Positions 14,664 to 21,158 of a stretch of 21,158 nucleotides of DNA are shown here, in pieces (position 1 is the first letter of the stretch; the number at the start of each line of letters is the position of its first letter). The DNA is taken from positions 1 through 21,158 of the forward strand of contig JAFZDG010000191.1 of the NCBI GenBank assembly GCA_017561285.1. The letters run 5' to 3'. The position numbers and the translations under genes were made by a program. Source of the stretch: Bacteroidaceae bacterium (GTDB lineage Bacteria; Bacteroidota; Bacteroidia; Bacteroidales; Barnesiellaceae_A). The notes under the pieces were generated by a model. The model was not told the DNA's origin, did no database searches, and worked only from the letters and a program-made list of their open reading frames with translations.

Positions 14664-15713
14664 ATGACCATTTTCAAAGACAAAGTCCTGTTGATTACAG
14701 GCGGTACAGGTAGCTTTGGTAACGCCGTACTCAATCGTTTCCTCTCTTCCGATATCAAGGAAATACGCATCTTCTCGCGCGATGAAAAGAAGCAAGACGA
14801 TATGCGTCACGAATATCAAAATCGCTATCCTCACTTAGCTCATAAAATAAAGTTTTTCATAGGCGATGTTCGCGATTTGCAATCGTGTCGCAATGCTATG
14901 CCCGGTGTCGATTATATATTCCACGCAGCAGCGCTCAAACAAGTTCCATCGTGCGAATTCTTCCCGATGGAGGCGGTTAAGACCAACGTTATTGGCACCG
15001 ACAACTTGCTCACAGCTGCCATTGAATACAATGTAAAAAGTGTAATATGTCTATCTACCGACAAGGCGGCATATCCCATCAATGCTATGGGTATTACCAA
15101 AGCAATAGAAGAGAAAATTGCAGTAGCCAAGTCGCGATATTCGGGCAATACAAAGATTTGCTGCACCCGATATGGCAATGTAATGTGTTCGCGTGGTTCG
15201 GTGATACCTCTTTGGATCGACCAAATTCGCAATGGTCTCCCCATTACGCTCACCGAGCCTTCTATGACTCGCTTCATTATGTCGCTCGAAGAGGCGGTCG
15301 ATCTCGTACTCTTTGCCTTTGAGCATGGACAGAATGGCGACATCCTTGTACAGAAAGCTCCCGCTTGTACGATTCAAACACAAGCTGAGGCTGTATGCGA
15401 ATTGTTTGGCGGAAAGAAAGAAGATATCAAGGTTATAGGTATTCGTCATGGAGAGAAGATGTATGAGACGCTTCTTACCAACGAGGAGTGTGCCAAAGCC
15501 GAGGATATGGGCAACTTCTATCGTGTTCCAGCCGACAATCGCGGACTCAATTACGACAAATTCTTCAAAGAGGGTGAGGTAGAACGCAATGTTATTACCG
15601 AGTTTAACTCAAACAATACACGTATGCTCACCGTTGAGGAAACAAAAGCCAAAATAGCGGCTCTCGAATACATACAACGCGAGCTTGCCGGTGTAGGCAA
15701 TTTTGTACAATAG
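14664..15713 (+). CDS. capE: UDP-N-acetylglucosamine 4,6-dehydratase/5-epimerase (CapE/FnlA/WbjB type)
   Basis: This cytoplasmic SDR enzyme carries out the first step to UDP-N-acetyl-L-fucosamine, making the 2-acetamido-2,6-dideoxy-L-arabino-4-hexulose from UDP-GlcNAc. The 349 residues show the NAD(P) loop TGGTGSFG (12-19), HAAALKQVPSCEFFP, and STDKAAYPINAMGITK, where Met (M142) stands at the usual SDR Tyr position before K146, as in CapE-type enzymes. RYGNVMCSRGSVIPLW and RHGEKMYETLL are further family blocks. It begins five bases after the preceding gene. The two following genes are the CapF and CapG partners in pathway order, which supports the assignment over PseB or PglF. Confidence 0.92.
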   Translation: MTIFKDKVLLITGGTGSFGNAVLNRFLSSDIKEIRIFSRDEKKQDDMRHEYQNRYPHLAHKIKFFIGDVRDLQSCRNAMPGVDYIFHAAALKQVPSCEFFPMEAVKTNVIGTDNLLTAAIEYNVKSVICLSTDKAAYPINAMGITKAIEEKIAVAKSRYSGNTKICCTRYGNVMCSRGSVIPLWIDQIRNGLPITLTEPSMTRFIMSLEEAVDLVLFAFEHGQNGDILVQKAPACTIQTQAEAVCELFGGKKEDIKVIGIRHGEKMYETLLTNEECAKAEDMGNFYRVPADNRGLNYDKFFKEGEVERNVITEFNSNNTRMLTVEETKAKIAALEYIQRELAGVGNFVQ

Positions 15714-15755
15714 ATTATTTGAGAGATTGTTCCAAATAGATTCTAAACCCTAATT

Positions 15756-16958
15756 ATGAAAATATTAGTAACAGGTGCCAATGGGTTTGTGGGACAAAAC
15801 CTCGTGGCGCAACTCAACAATATCAAAGAGGGCAAGGCTCGTTGCTATGGCGATGTGGTTGTCGATGAGGTCTTTTGTTACGATATCGACTCTACCCCCG
15901 AGCAACTCGATGCTTATTGTCGTGAAGCCGATTTCGTTTTCAATTTGGCCGGTGTCAATCGCCCGCACGATGTCAGTGAGTTTATGAAAGGCAATTGGGG
16001 CTTTGCAACCACATTGTTACAGACATTGCGCAAGCACAACAATACTTGTCCGGTTATGCTCAGTTCTTCGATACAAGCCACATTGGCCGGCCGATTTGGC
16101 AATAGCGAATATGGTAAGAGCAAAAAGGCCGGCGAAGAGTTGTTCTTCGATTATGCCGCTACAACCGGAGCAAAGGTGTTGGTATATCGTTTCCCCAATA
16201 TCTTTGGTAAATGGTGCCGCCCCAATTATAACTCGGCGGTTGCTACTTTCTGTTACAACATCGCACACAATCTCCCCATTACGGTCAACGATCCTTCTAC
16301 TCAGTTGGAGCTACTCTATATCGATGACCTCGTTGATGAGATGATAGCAGCTCTTGCCGGTTGCGAACATCACTGCGAGTTTGATGGGGTTACGACTATC
16401 ATTACCCCTCAAGGACGCTATTGTGCCGTACCGGTTACACATCGTGTTACGCTGGGCGAGATTGTAGAGTTGCTACATACATTTTATAACCAACCGCAGT
16501 CGCTGGTCATACCCGACATTCCGCAGGGTTCGTTTGCCAAGAAACTCTACTCTACCTATCTCTCGTATCTGCCCAAAGAAAAAATCGCTTTCCCATTGAA
16601 GATGAATGTCGATGAACGTGGCAGTTTCACCGAGTTGTTACGTACACACAACAACGGGCAAGTGAGCATCAACATCTCCAAGCCCGGTATTACCAAAGGA
16701 CAACATTGGCACAATACCAAATGGGAGTTTTTTATGGTTGTATCGGGGCATGGACTCATTCAACAACGTAGGGTAGGTAGCGATGAGGTCCTCAATTTCG
16801 AGGTATCGGGCGACAAAATAGAGGCCGTTCATATGTTACCGGGTTATACCCACAATATCATAAACCTCTCCGACACGCACGACTTGGTAACTGTAATGTG
16901 GTGCAACGAGTGTTTCGATCCCAACCGTCCCGATACATATTTCCTTCCTGTAGAATAA
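15756..16958 (+). CDS. capF: Bifunctional CapF/FnlB-type epimerase-reductase for UDP-FucNAc synthesis
   Basis: CapF-type enzymes convert the CapE product by C3 epimerisation and C4 reduction to UDP-N-acetyl-L-talosamine. Both expected domains are present in 400 residues. The N-terminal SDR domain has VTGANGFVGQNL (5-16), a FNLAGVNRP stretch, and active-site Y119/K123 in EYGKSKKAGEE. The C-terminal cupin (about 285-395) has GQHWHNTKWEFFMVVSG with H317 and H319 as likely metal ligands, and a later PGYTHNIIN. The length is slightly above the roughly 370 residues of characterised homologues. It lies 42 bases after capE; I see no promoter in that gap. It is 15 bases before the 2-epimerase gene. 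Confidence 0.93.
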   Translation: MKILVTGANGFVGQNLVAQLNNIKEGKARCYGDVVVDEVFCYDIDSTPEQLDAYCREADFVFNLAGVNRPHDVSEFMKGNWGFATTLLQTLRKHNNTCPVMLSSSIQATLAGRFGNSEYGKSKKAGEELFFDYAATTGAKVLVYRFPNIFGKWCRPNYNSAVATFCYNIAHNLPITVNDPSTQLELLYIDDLVDEMIAALAGCEHHCEFDGVTTIITPQGRYCAVPVTHRVTLGEIVELLHTFYNQPQSLVIPDIPQGSFAKKLYSTYLSYLPKEKIAFPLKMNVDERGSFTELLRTHNNGQVSINISKPGITKGQHWHNTKWEFFMVVSGHGLIQQRRVGSDEVLNFEVSGDKIEAVHMLPGYTHNIINLSDTHDLVTVMWCNECFDPNRPDTYFLPVE

Positions 16959-16973
16959 CACATACCATACAAT

Positions 16974-18158
16974 ATGGAAACAAAATACGACTATTCAAAT
17001 GTAAGTTTTGCCAACAATGGCAAACTCAAACTGCTCATTATCGTTGGTACTCGCCCCGAGATTATTCGCTTGGCAGCCGTTATCAACAAGTGTCGCACCT
17101 ACTTCGATACTATTCTGGCTCACACCGGACAAAACTACGACTACAACCTCAATGGTATCTTCTTTCGCGACCTCAAGTTGGCCGACCCTGAGGTATATAT
17201 GAATGCCGTAGGCGATGATTTAGGTGCTACAATGGGCAATATCATCAATGCTTCGTATAAGCTCATGGTGCAAATCAAGCCCGATGCCGTACTCGTTCTG
17301 GGCGACACAAACAGCTGCTTGTCGGTTATTGGTGCCAAGCGTTTGCACATACCCATTTTCCATATGGAAGCCGGCAACCGTTGTTTCGATGAATGCTTGC
17401 CCGAAGAGACCAACCGGCGCATTGTCGATATAATTTCCGATGTAAACCTTTGTTACTCTGAGCATGCACGCCGTTATCTCAACGCATCGGGAGTGGCCAA
17501 AGAACGCACCTATGTCACCGGTTCGCCTATGGCCGAGGTGTTGCATCACAATCTACCCGACATCGAGCGCAGCGATATACACGCTCGTTTGGGACTCAAA
17601 AAAGGCGCATACATACTCCTTTCGGCTCACCGCGAGGAGAATATCGATACCGAGCGAAACTTCAACAGCCTCTTTACGGCCATAAACCGTATGGCCGAGA
17701 AATATAATATGCCCATTCTATACTCTTGCCATCCTCGCAGTCGCAACCGATTGGCTGCAAGTGGTTTCCAACTCGATTCTCGTGTCATTCAGCACGAGCC
17801 TCTCGGATTTCACGACTACAATTGCTTGCAGATGAATGCCTTTGCGGTTGTGAGCGACAGCGGAACATTGCCTGAGGAGAGTTCTTTCTTTACTTCTGTC
17901 GGTCATCCTTTCCCTGCCGTTTGCATTCGCACCTCTACCGAGCGACCTGAGGCACTCGATAAGGGTTGTTTCATCATTGCCGGCATTGACGAAAAGTCGC
18001 TCTTGCAAGCTGTTGATACCGCTGTCGAGATGGTGCGTAACAACGACAATGGCATACCCGTTCCCAATTATGTCGATGAAAACGTATCGGCCAAGGTGGT
18101 AAAAATCATTCAATCATACACCGGTATTGTCAACAAAATGGTATGGCGTAAATTCTGA
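16974..18158 (+). CDS. capG: UDP-N-acetyl-L-talosamine 2-epimerase (CapG/FnlC/WbjD type; WecB-like)
   Basis: This is a non-hydrolysing UDP-HexNAc 2-epimerase. With CapE and CapF just upstream it should finish UDP-N-acetyl-L-fucosamine. In 394 residues it shows GTRPEIIRLA from residue 25, HTGQNYDYNLNG, VLGDTNSCLS, the block HMEAGNRCFDECLPEETNRR around residue 130, SAHREENID, and VSDSGTLPEESSFF near the C-terminus. These are standard catalytic and nucleotide-binding blocks of WecB-like epimerases. Sequence alone does not separate CapG from WecB (UDP-GlcNAc/ManNAc); the trio order does, as no UDP-ManNAc dehydrogenase is present. The ATG at 16974 gives a short leader of about 17 residues before the first strand. 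Confidence 0.92.
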   Translation: METKYDYSNVSFANNGKLKLLIIVGTRPEIIRLAAVINKCRTYFDTILAHTGQNYDYNLNGIFFRDLKLADPEVYMNAVGDDLGATMGNIINASYKLMVQIKPDAVLVLGDTNSCLSVIGAKRLHIPIFHMEAGNRCFDECLPEETNRRIVDIISDVNLCYSEHARRYLNASGVAKERTYVTGSPMAEVLHHNLPDIERSDIHARLGLKKGAYILLSAHREENIDTERNFNSLFTAINRMAEKYNMPILYSCHPRSRNRLAASGFQLDSRVIQHEPLGFHDYNCLQMNAFAVVSDSGTLPEESSFFTSVGHPFPAVCIRTSTERPEALDKGCFIIAGIDEKSLLQAVDTAVEMVRNNDNGIPVPNYVDENVSAKVVKIIQSYTGIVNKMVWRKF

Positions 18159-18162
18159 TATA

Positions 18163-19380
18163 ATGAACGTTCTCTTCCTCACTATGTCGTCGGCATGGGC
18201 CGACATCGAAGATCGTGGTATATACACCGACCTTATGCGCAAGTTTCGCGACAAAGGTCATAAAGTGTATATTGTCTATCCTCGCGAACGGCGTACCGGA
18301 CTGCCTACCGAGTTGTTACATAACGGTGGCGTGCATATTTTGGGGGTACGCACATTGAACGTGACACAATCTCACGTCATCGAAAAGGGGGTGGGACAAC
18401 TATTTATGGAAGAGCAATTCTGTACTGCTATAAAGCACTATTTCAGAGATATACGTTTCGATATTATACTCTACTCTACACCGCCTATTACCTTTACAAA
18501 GGTAATTGAGTATGTCAAGAAGAGAAATCCTCAAGCCATAACCTATCTGTTGCTCAAAGATATCTTCCCGCAGAATGCTGTTGATATCGGAATGATGAGT
18601 ACAACCGGCATCAAGGGGGTGTTGTATCGATTTTTCCGTCACAAAGAAAAACAACTCTATCGCATATCCGATTACATAGGTTGTATGAGCCGGGCCAATG
18701 TACACTATCTCTTGCAACACAATCCCGAGATAGATGCTGTAAAGGTCGAAATAGCCCCCAATAGTTACGACAATACGCCTGTCGAAACAACAACACCATT
18801 CGATAGCCGAGCCATAAGGCTTCGCTATCATTTGCCCACCGACAAGCCCATCTTTATCTATGGCGGTAATATGGGGCGGCCGCAGGGCATCCCGTTTCTC
18901 ATAGAGTGTATGAAGGCGGTGTGCAATCGCACCGATTGTCATTTCCTCATCATTGGTAATGGTACCGAGTTTCCTAAACTCATGGATTTTGTCAAGCAGT
19001 ACCATCCTCGTGCAGTGACGTTGATGCAACATCTGCCCAAGAACGAATATGACAATCTCACTCGTGCTTGCGATGTGGGTATGATTTTTTTGGATTATAA
19101 ATTTACCATCCCCAACTATCCAAGCCGCTTGTTACCCTATTTGATGGAACGCAAACCCATCCTTGCCGTTACCGATGAGCATAGCGATATTGGCTCTATA
19201 GCCGAGGCAAACGGATATGGATATTATGTGCCGAGCAATTCGGTCGATGCCTTTGTGCAGGCCATCGATAAAATGTTGGCTTCGCCTATTGTGACGATGG
19301 GTGACAATGGCTATCGATACTATCTTAACAACTACACAACTCAGCATACATACGATGCGATTGTTAAACATCTGCGATAA
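18163..19380 (+). CDS. WbuB-like glycosyltransferase, probable L-FucNAc transferase
   Basis: The 405-residue GT-B protein starts MNVLFLTMSSAWADIEDRGI. Middle blocks YLLLKDIFPQNAVDIGMM and EIAPNSYDN, and the C-terminal GGNMGRPQGIPFLIE and NYPSRLLPYLMERKPILAV, match the WbuB group, in which E. coli O26 WbuB transfers FucNAc. No classical EX7E motif is visible in the C-terminal domain. Position right after capEFG fits transfer of L-FucNAc from the UDP donor to the first, lipid-linked sugar; that is an inference. An in-frame ATG at 18127 would overlap capG by 32 bases and adds 12 unrelated residues; the ATG at 18163, four bases after the capG stop, starts the first beta strand. Confidence 0.87.
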   Translation: MNVLFLTMSSAWADIEDRGIYTDLMRKFRDKGHKVYIVYPRERRTGLPTELLHNGGVHILGVRTLNVTQSHVIEKGVGQLFMEEQFCTAIKHYFRDIRFDIILYSTPPITFTKVIEYVKKRNPQAITYLLLKDIFPQNAVDIGMMSTTGIKGVLYRFFRHKEKQLYRISDYIGCMSRANVHYLLQHNPEIDAVKVEIAPNSYDNTPVETTTPFDSRAIRLRYHLPTDKPIFIYGGNMGRPQGIPFLIECMKAVCNRTDCHFLIIGNGTEFPKLMDFVKQYHPRAVTLMQHLPKNEYDNLTRACDVGMIFLDYKFTIPNYPSRLLPYLMERKPILAVTDEHSDIGSIAEANGYGYYVPSNSVDAFVQAIDKMLASPIVTMGDNGYRYYLNNYTTQHTYDAIVKHLR

Positions 19381-19389
19381 CACAATACT

Positions 19390-19998
19390 ATGTACAGACA
19401 CTTTTTCAAGCGATTGTTCGACTTTCTCATAGCACTGGTGGCTCTGTTGGTCATATGGCCGGTTTTGCTTATCGTTGCCATCTGGTTGCACTTTGCCAAC
19501 AAAGGGGCGGGTGCTTTCTTTACGCAAGAGCGACCGGGACGCAATGGAAAGATATTCAAACTTTTCAAGTTTAAGTCTATGACCGATGAGCGTGACGAAA
19601 ACGGCGAATTACTCCCCGATGAATATCGTCTCACACCGGTAGGTCGGTTTGTGCGAGCAACCTCTATCGATGAGTTACCACAACTCATCAACGTGCTCAA
19701 GGGCGATATGTCGCTCATCGGACCTCGACCTCTATTGGTACAATATCTGCCACTATACACACCCGAGCAGATGCGCCGTCACGATGTTCGTCCGGGTATT
19801 ACCGGCTGGGCGCAAGTCAACGGACGCAATGCCATCTCTTGGGGCGATAAGTTCCGCTTGGATGTTTGGTATGTCGATAACCTCTCGTTGTGGCTCGATG
19901 TGAAAATTATATTTATTACAATCAAAAAAGTTTTATTCCGAGAAAATATCAATTCGGCTTCTGCTGCTACGATGGAAGCCTTTAATGGCCATAATTGA
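19390..19998 (+). CDS. Initiating phosphoglycosyl transferase (small, PglC/WcfS-like)
   Basis: This inner-membrane enzyme moves a sugar 1-phosphate from a UDP-sugar to undecaprenyl phosphate and so starts the repeat unit. The 202 residues are the small monotopic form: one re-entrant membrane helix (about 11-33, with Pro24), then the PF02397 domain with FKSMTDERDENG, the catalytic Asp-Glu pair D94-E95 in SIDELPQL, SLIGPRPLL, and RPGITGWAQVNGRN. It lacks the extra membrane segments of WcaJ/WbaP. Its neighbours, a PglD-like acetyltransferase and a DegT-type aminotransferase, suggest a 2,4-diamino-2,4,6-trideoxy sugar as donor, as for Campylobacter PglC or B. fragilis WcfS. It starts nine bases after the previous gene. 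Confidence 0.93.
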   Translation: MYRHFFKRLFDFLIALVALLVIWPVLLIVAIWLHFANKGAGAFFTQERPGRNGKIFKLFKFKSMTDERDENGELLPDEYRLTPVGRFVRATSIDELPQLINVLKGDMSLIGPRPLLVQYLPLYTPEQMRRHDVRPGITGWAQVNGRNAISWGDKFRLDVWYVDNLSLWLDVKIIFITIKKVLFRENINSASAATMEAFNGHN

Positions 19999-20005
19999 AC
20001 GTAAA

Positions 20006-20653
20006 ATGAAAGATATAGCAATTTTGGGTGTAGGCGGATTGGGGCGTGAAGTGCTTGCGCTTATAAAGGATATTAACAACCACATCCCCACGTGGAATGT
20101 AATAGGCTTTTTTGACGATGCTTGCCCCAAAGGTCGGCAAGTCAATGGCATACCTGTTTTGGGTAATATGGATGCATTGAATGAATGGAACACCGATTTG
20201 GCCGTAGTAGTGGCCATCGGAACTTCCGATATTCGCGAAAAAGTGGTAAGCAACATTATCAATCGGCATATCTCGTTTCCTACGCTCATTCACCCATCGG
20301 TTATCATAAGCGATAGAGATTATATAACCATTGGCTCCGGATCGGTCATTTGTGCAGGCTGCATTCTCACTACCAACATTACCATTGGCGATTTTGTCTT
20401 GCTCAACTTGGCTTGTACCGTAGGGCACGATGCTGTCTTAGAAAGCTACACCTCTTTTATGCCGCAATGTTCTGTTTCGGGCGAGGTACGTGTAGAGCGC
20501 GGTGCTTATTGTGGCACAGGTGTCAAGATTATCAATCGTATCACTATCGGCTCGTATGCCATCGTTGGGGCAGGTGCGGTAGTTGTTTCTGATATGCCGG
20601 CTCACACTACCATCGTAGGAGTACCCGCCAAAGTTATCAAAACCAATAAGTAA
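20006..20653 (+). CDS. PglD/NeuD-family sugar acetyltransferase
   Basis: PglD-like enzymes acetylate the 4-amino group of UDP-4-amino-sugars using acetyl-CoA. The 215-residue protein has an N-terminal nucleotide-sugar-binding Rossmann-like part (KDIAILGVGGLGREVLALI) and a C-terminal left-handed beta-helix of hexapeptide repeats (about 100-210, e.g. ITIGSGSVICAGCILT). The catalytic His candidate is H141 in CTVGHDAVLES, and it ends with the typical VPAKVIK. The ATG at 20006 follows the preceding stop by seven bases and begins the first strand; an in-frame ATG at 19985 would overlap that gene by 14 bases. NeuD-type O-acetylation is an alternative, but the aminotransferase next door favours N-acetylation. 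Confidence 0.9.
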   Translation: MKDIAILGVGGLGREVLALIKDINNHIPTWNVIGFFDDACPKGRQVNGIPVLGNMDALNEWNTDLAVVVAIGTSDIREKVVSNIINRHISFPTLIHPSVIISDRDYITIGSGSVICAGCILTTNITIGDFVLLNLACTVGHDAVLESYTSFMPQCSVSGEVRVERGAYCGTGVKIINRITIGSYAIVGAGAVVVSDMPAHTTIVGVPAKVIKTNK

Positions 20654-20657
20654 GATT

Positions 20658-21158
20658 ATGACACAAAAACGTATCTATCTATGCCTTGCGCACATGAGTG
20701 GCAATGAGCAACAATATATACAAGAGGCCTTCGATACCAATTGGGTAGTACCTTTAGGCCCCAACGTCAATGGCTTTGAAGCCGATTTGGAAGCCTATAT
20801 GGGCCAGAATAAACGTGTTGTGGCTCTATCGGCCGGTACAGCTGCCATACATCTGGCTCTCATTGCTTGTGGTGTCGGGCCGGGCGATGAGGTTATTTGC
20901 CAGTCGTTTACATTCTGTGCTTCGGCCAATCCCATTACCTATTTGGGTGCAACACCGGTCTTTGTCGATTCGGAGTCTCACACCTGGAACATCGATCCTG
21001 TTTTGCTCGAAGAGGCTATCAAAGACCGTATAGCTGTTACCGGTCGCAAGCCCAAGGCCATCATTCCGGTACATCTCTATGGTATGCCGGCTATGATGGA
21101 TGAGATTATGGAGGTGGCTTCTCGCTACGATATTCCGGTTATCGAAGATGCTGCCGAG
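20658..21158 (+). CDS. DegT/DnrJ/EryC1/StrS-family aminotransferase, partial (cut by window end)
   Basis: Only the first 167 codons are inside the window; the frame is open to the last base. These PLP enzymes convert 4-keto (or 3-keto) nucleotide sugars to amino sugars using glutamate. Visible are FDTNWVVPLGPNVNGFE (substrate-side N-terminus), the PLP phosphate-binding LSAGTAAIHLAL (about 57-68), GDEVICQSFTFCASANPITY, IPVHLYGMPA, and EDAAE at the edge, whose Asp (D164) pairs with the PLP ring nitrogen. The PLP-binding Lys lies beyond the window. With the acetyltransferase four bases upstream and the phosphoglycosyl transferase before it, it resembles PglE/WcfR and probably makes a UDP-4-amino-4,6-dideoxy-N-acetylhexosamine. 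Confidence 0.92.
   Translation, partial: MTQKRIYLCLAHMSGNEQQYIQEAFDTNWVVPLGPNVNGFEADLEAYMGQNKRVVALSAGTAAIHLALIACGVGPGDEVICQSFTFCASANPITYLGATPVFVDSESHTWNIDPVLLEEAIKDRIAVTGRKPKAIIPVHLYGMPAMMDEIMEVASRYDIPVIEDAAE

Noticed and set aside
16974..18158. WecB (UDP-GlcNAc 2-epimerase for ManNAc synthesis) as the identity of the 2-epimerase
   Set aside because: The family is the same, but it directly follows capE and capF in pathway order and no UDP-ManNAc dehydrogenase is present, so the FucNAc role is favoured.
1..21158. RNA genes, CRISPR arrays, insertion sequences, prophage, toxin-antitoxin or defence genes
   Set aside because: I looked in the gaps and on both strands and saw no tRNA-like cloverleaf, regular repeat-spacer pattern, transposase, integrase or nuclease/defence motif. 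Genes fill nearly the whole window.

Overview
The window reads as a chromosome segment of a Bacteroidales bacterium. Three things point there. Promoters fit the Bacteroidetes pattern (TTTG, about 20 bases, then TAnnTTTG). Starts follow A-rich leaders rather than Shine-Dalgarno sites. The gene families are typical: an S16 protein with a long Ala/Glu-rich tail, a Nif3 protein with an insert domain, and a capsule locus that opens with an UpxY-type antiterminator. The genus cannot be told from the sequence alone.

Layout. (1) Positions 1-713 hold a rightward glycoside hydrolase family 43 fragment that lacks its N-terminal part; just upstream lies a hairpin that would terminate leftward transcription. 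(2) Positions 755-5297 are a housekeeping block: rpsP with its own promoter and terminator, then a tight aspS / Nif3-family / zinc-ribbon coiled-coil operon closed by a strong terminator. (3) Positions 5298-5557 are a leader with two perfect inverted repeats. (4) Positions 5558-21158 are a single rightward surface-polysaccharide operon that runs off the right edge.

The polysaccharide operon follows the Wzx/Wzy-dependent scheme. In order it encodes an UpxY-like antiterminator, UDP-glucose dehydrogenase (UDP-glucuronate supply), a GT4 glycosyltransferase, a Wzx flippase, a second GT4, a Wzy polymerase, a polysaccharide pyruvyl transferase and a third GT4. Then come the CapE-CapF-CapG trio that makes UDP-N-acetyl-L-fucosamine, a WbuB-like glycosyltransferase, a small membrane phosphoglycosyl transferase that should start the lipid-linked unit, a PglD/NeuD-type acetyltransferase, and the first 167 residues of a DegT-family aminotransferase. 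Together they predict an acidic repeat unit containing L-FucNAc, probably glucuronate and perhaps a pyruvate ketal, built on a 2,4-diamino-2,4,6-trideoxy-sugar phosphate. Export genes (Wza, Wzc) are not in the window.

I found no RNA genes, insertion sequences, CRISPR arrays or phage genes. I do not see a wholly new system. The points most worth a second look are the structured leader before the antiterminator gene, the possible metabolic branch between the FucNAc and diamino-sugar pathways, the headless hydrolase junction, and a Cys/His cluster in one glycosyltransferase.
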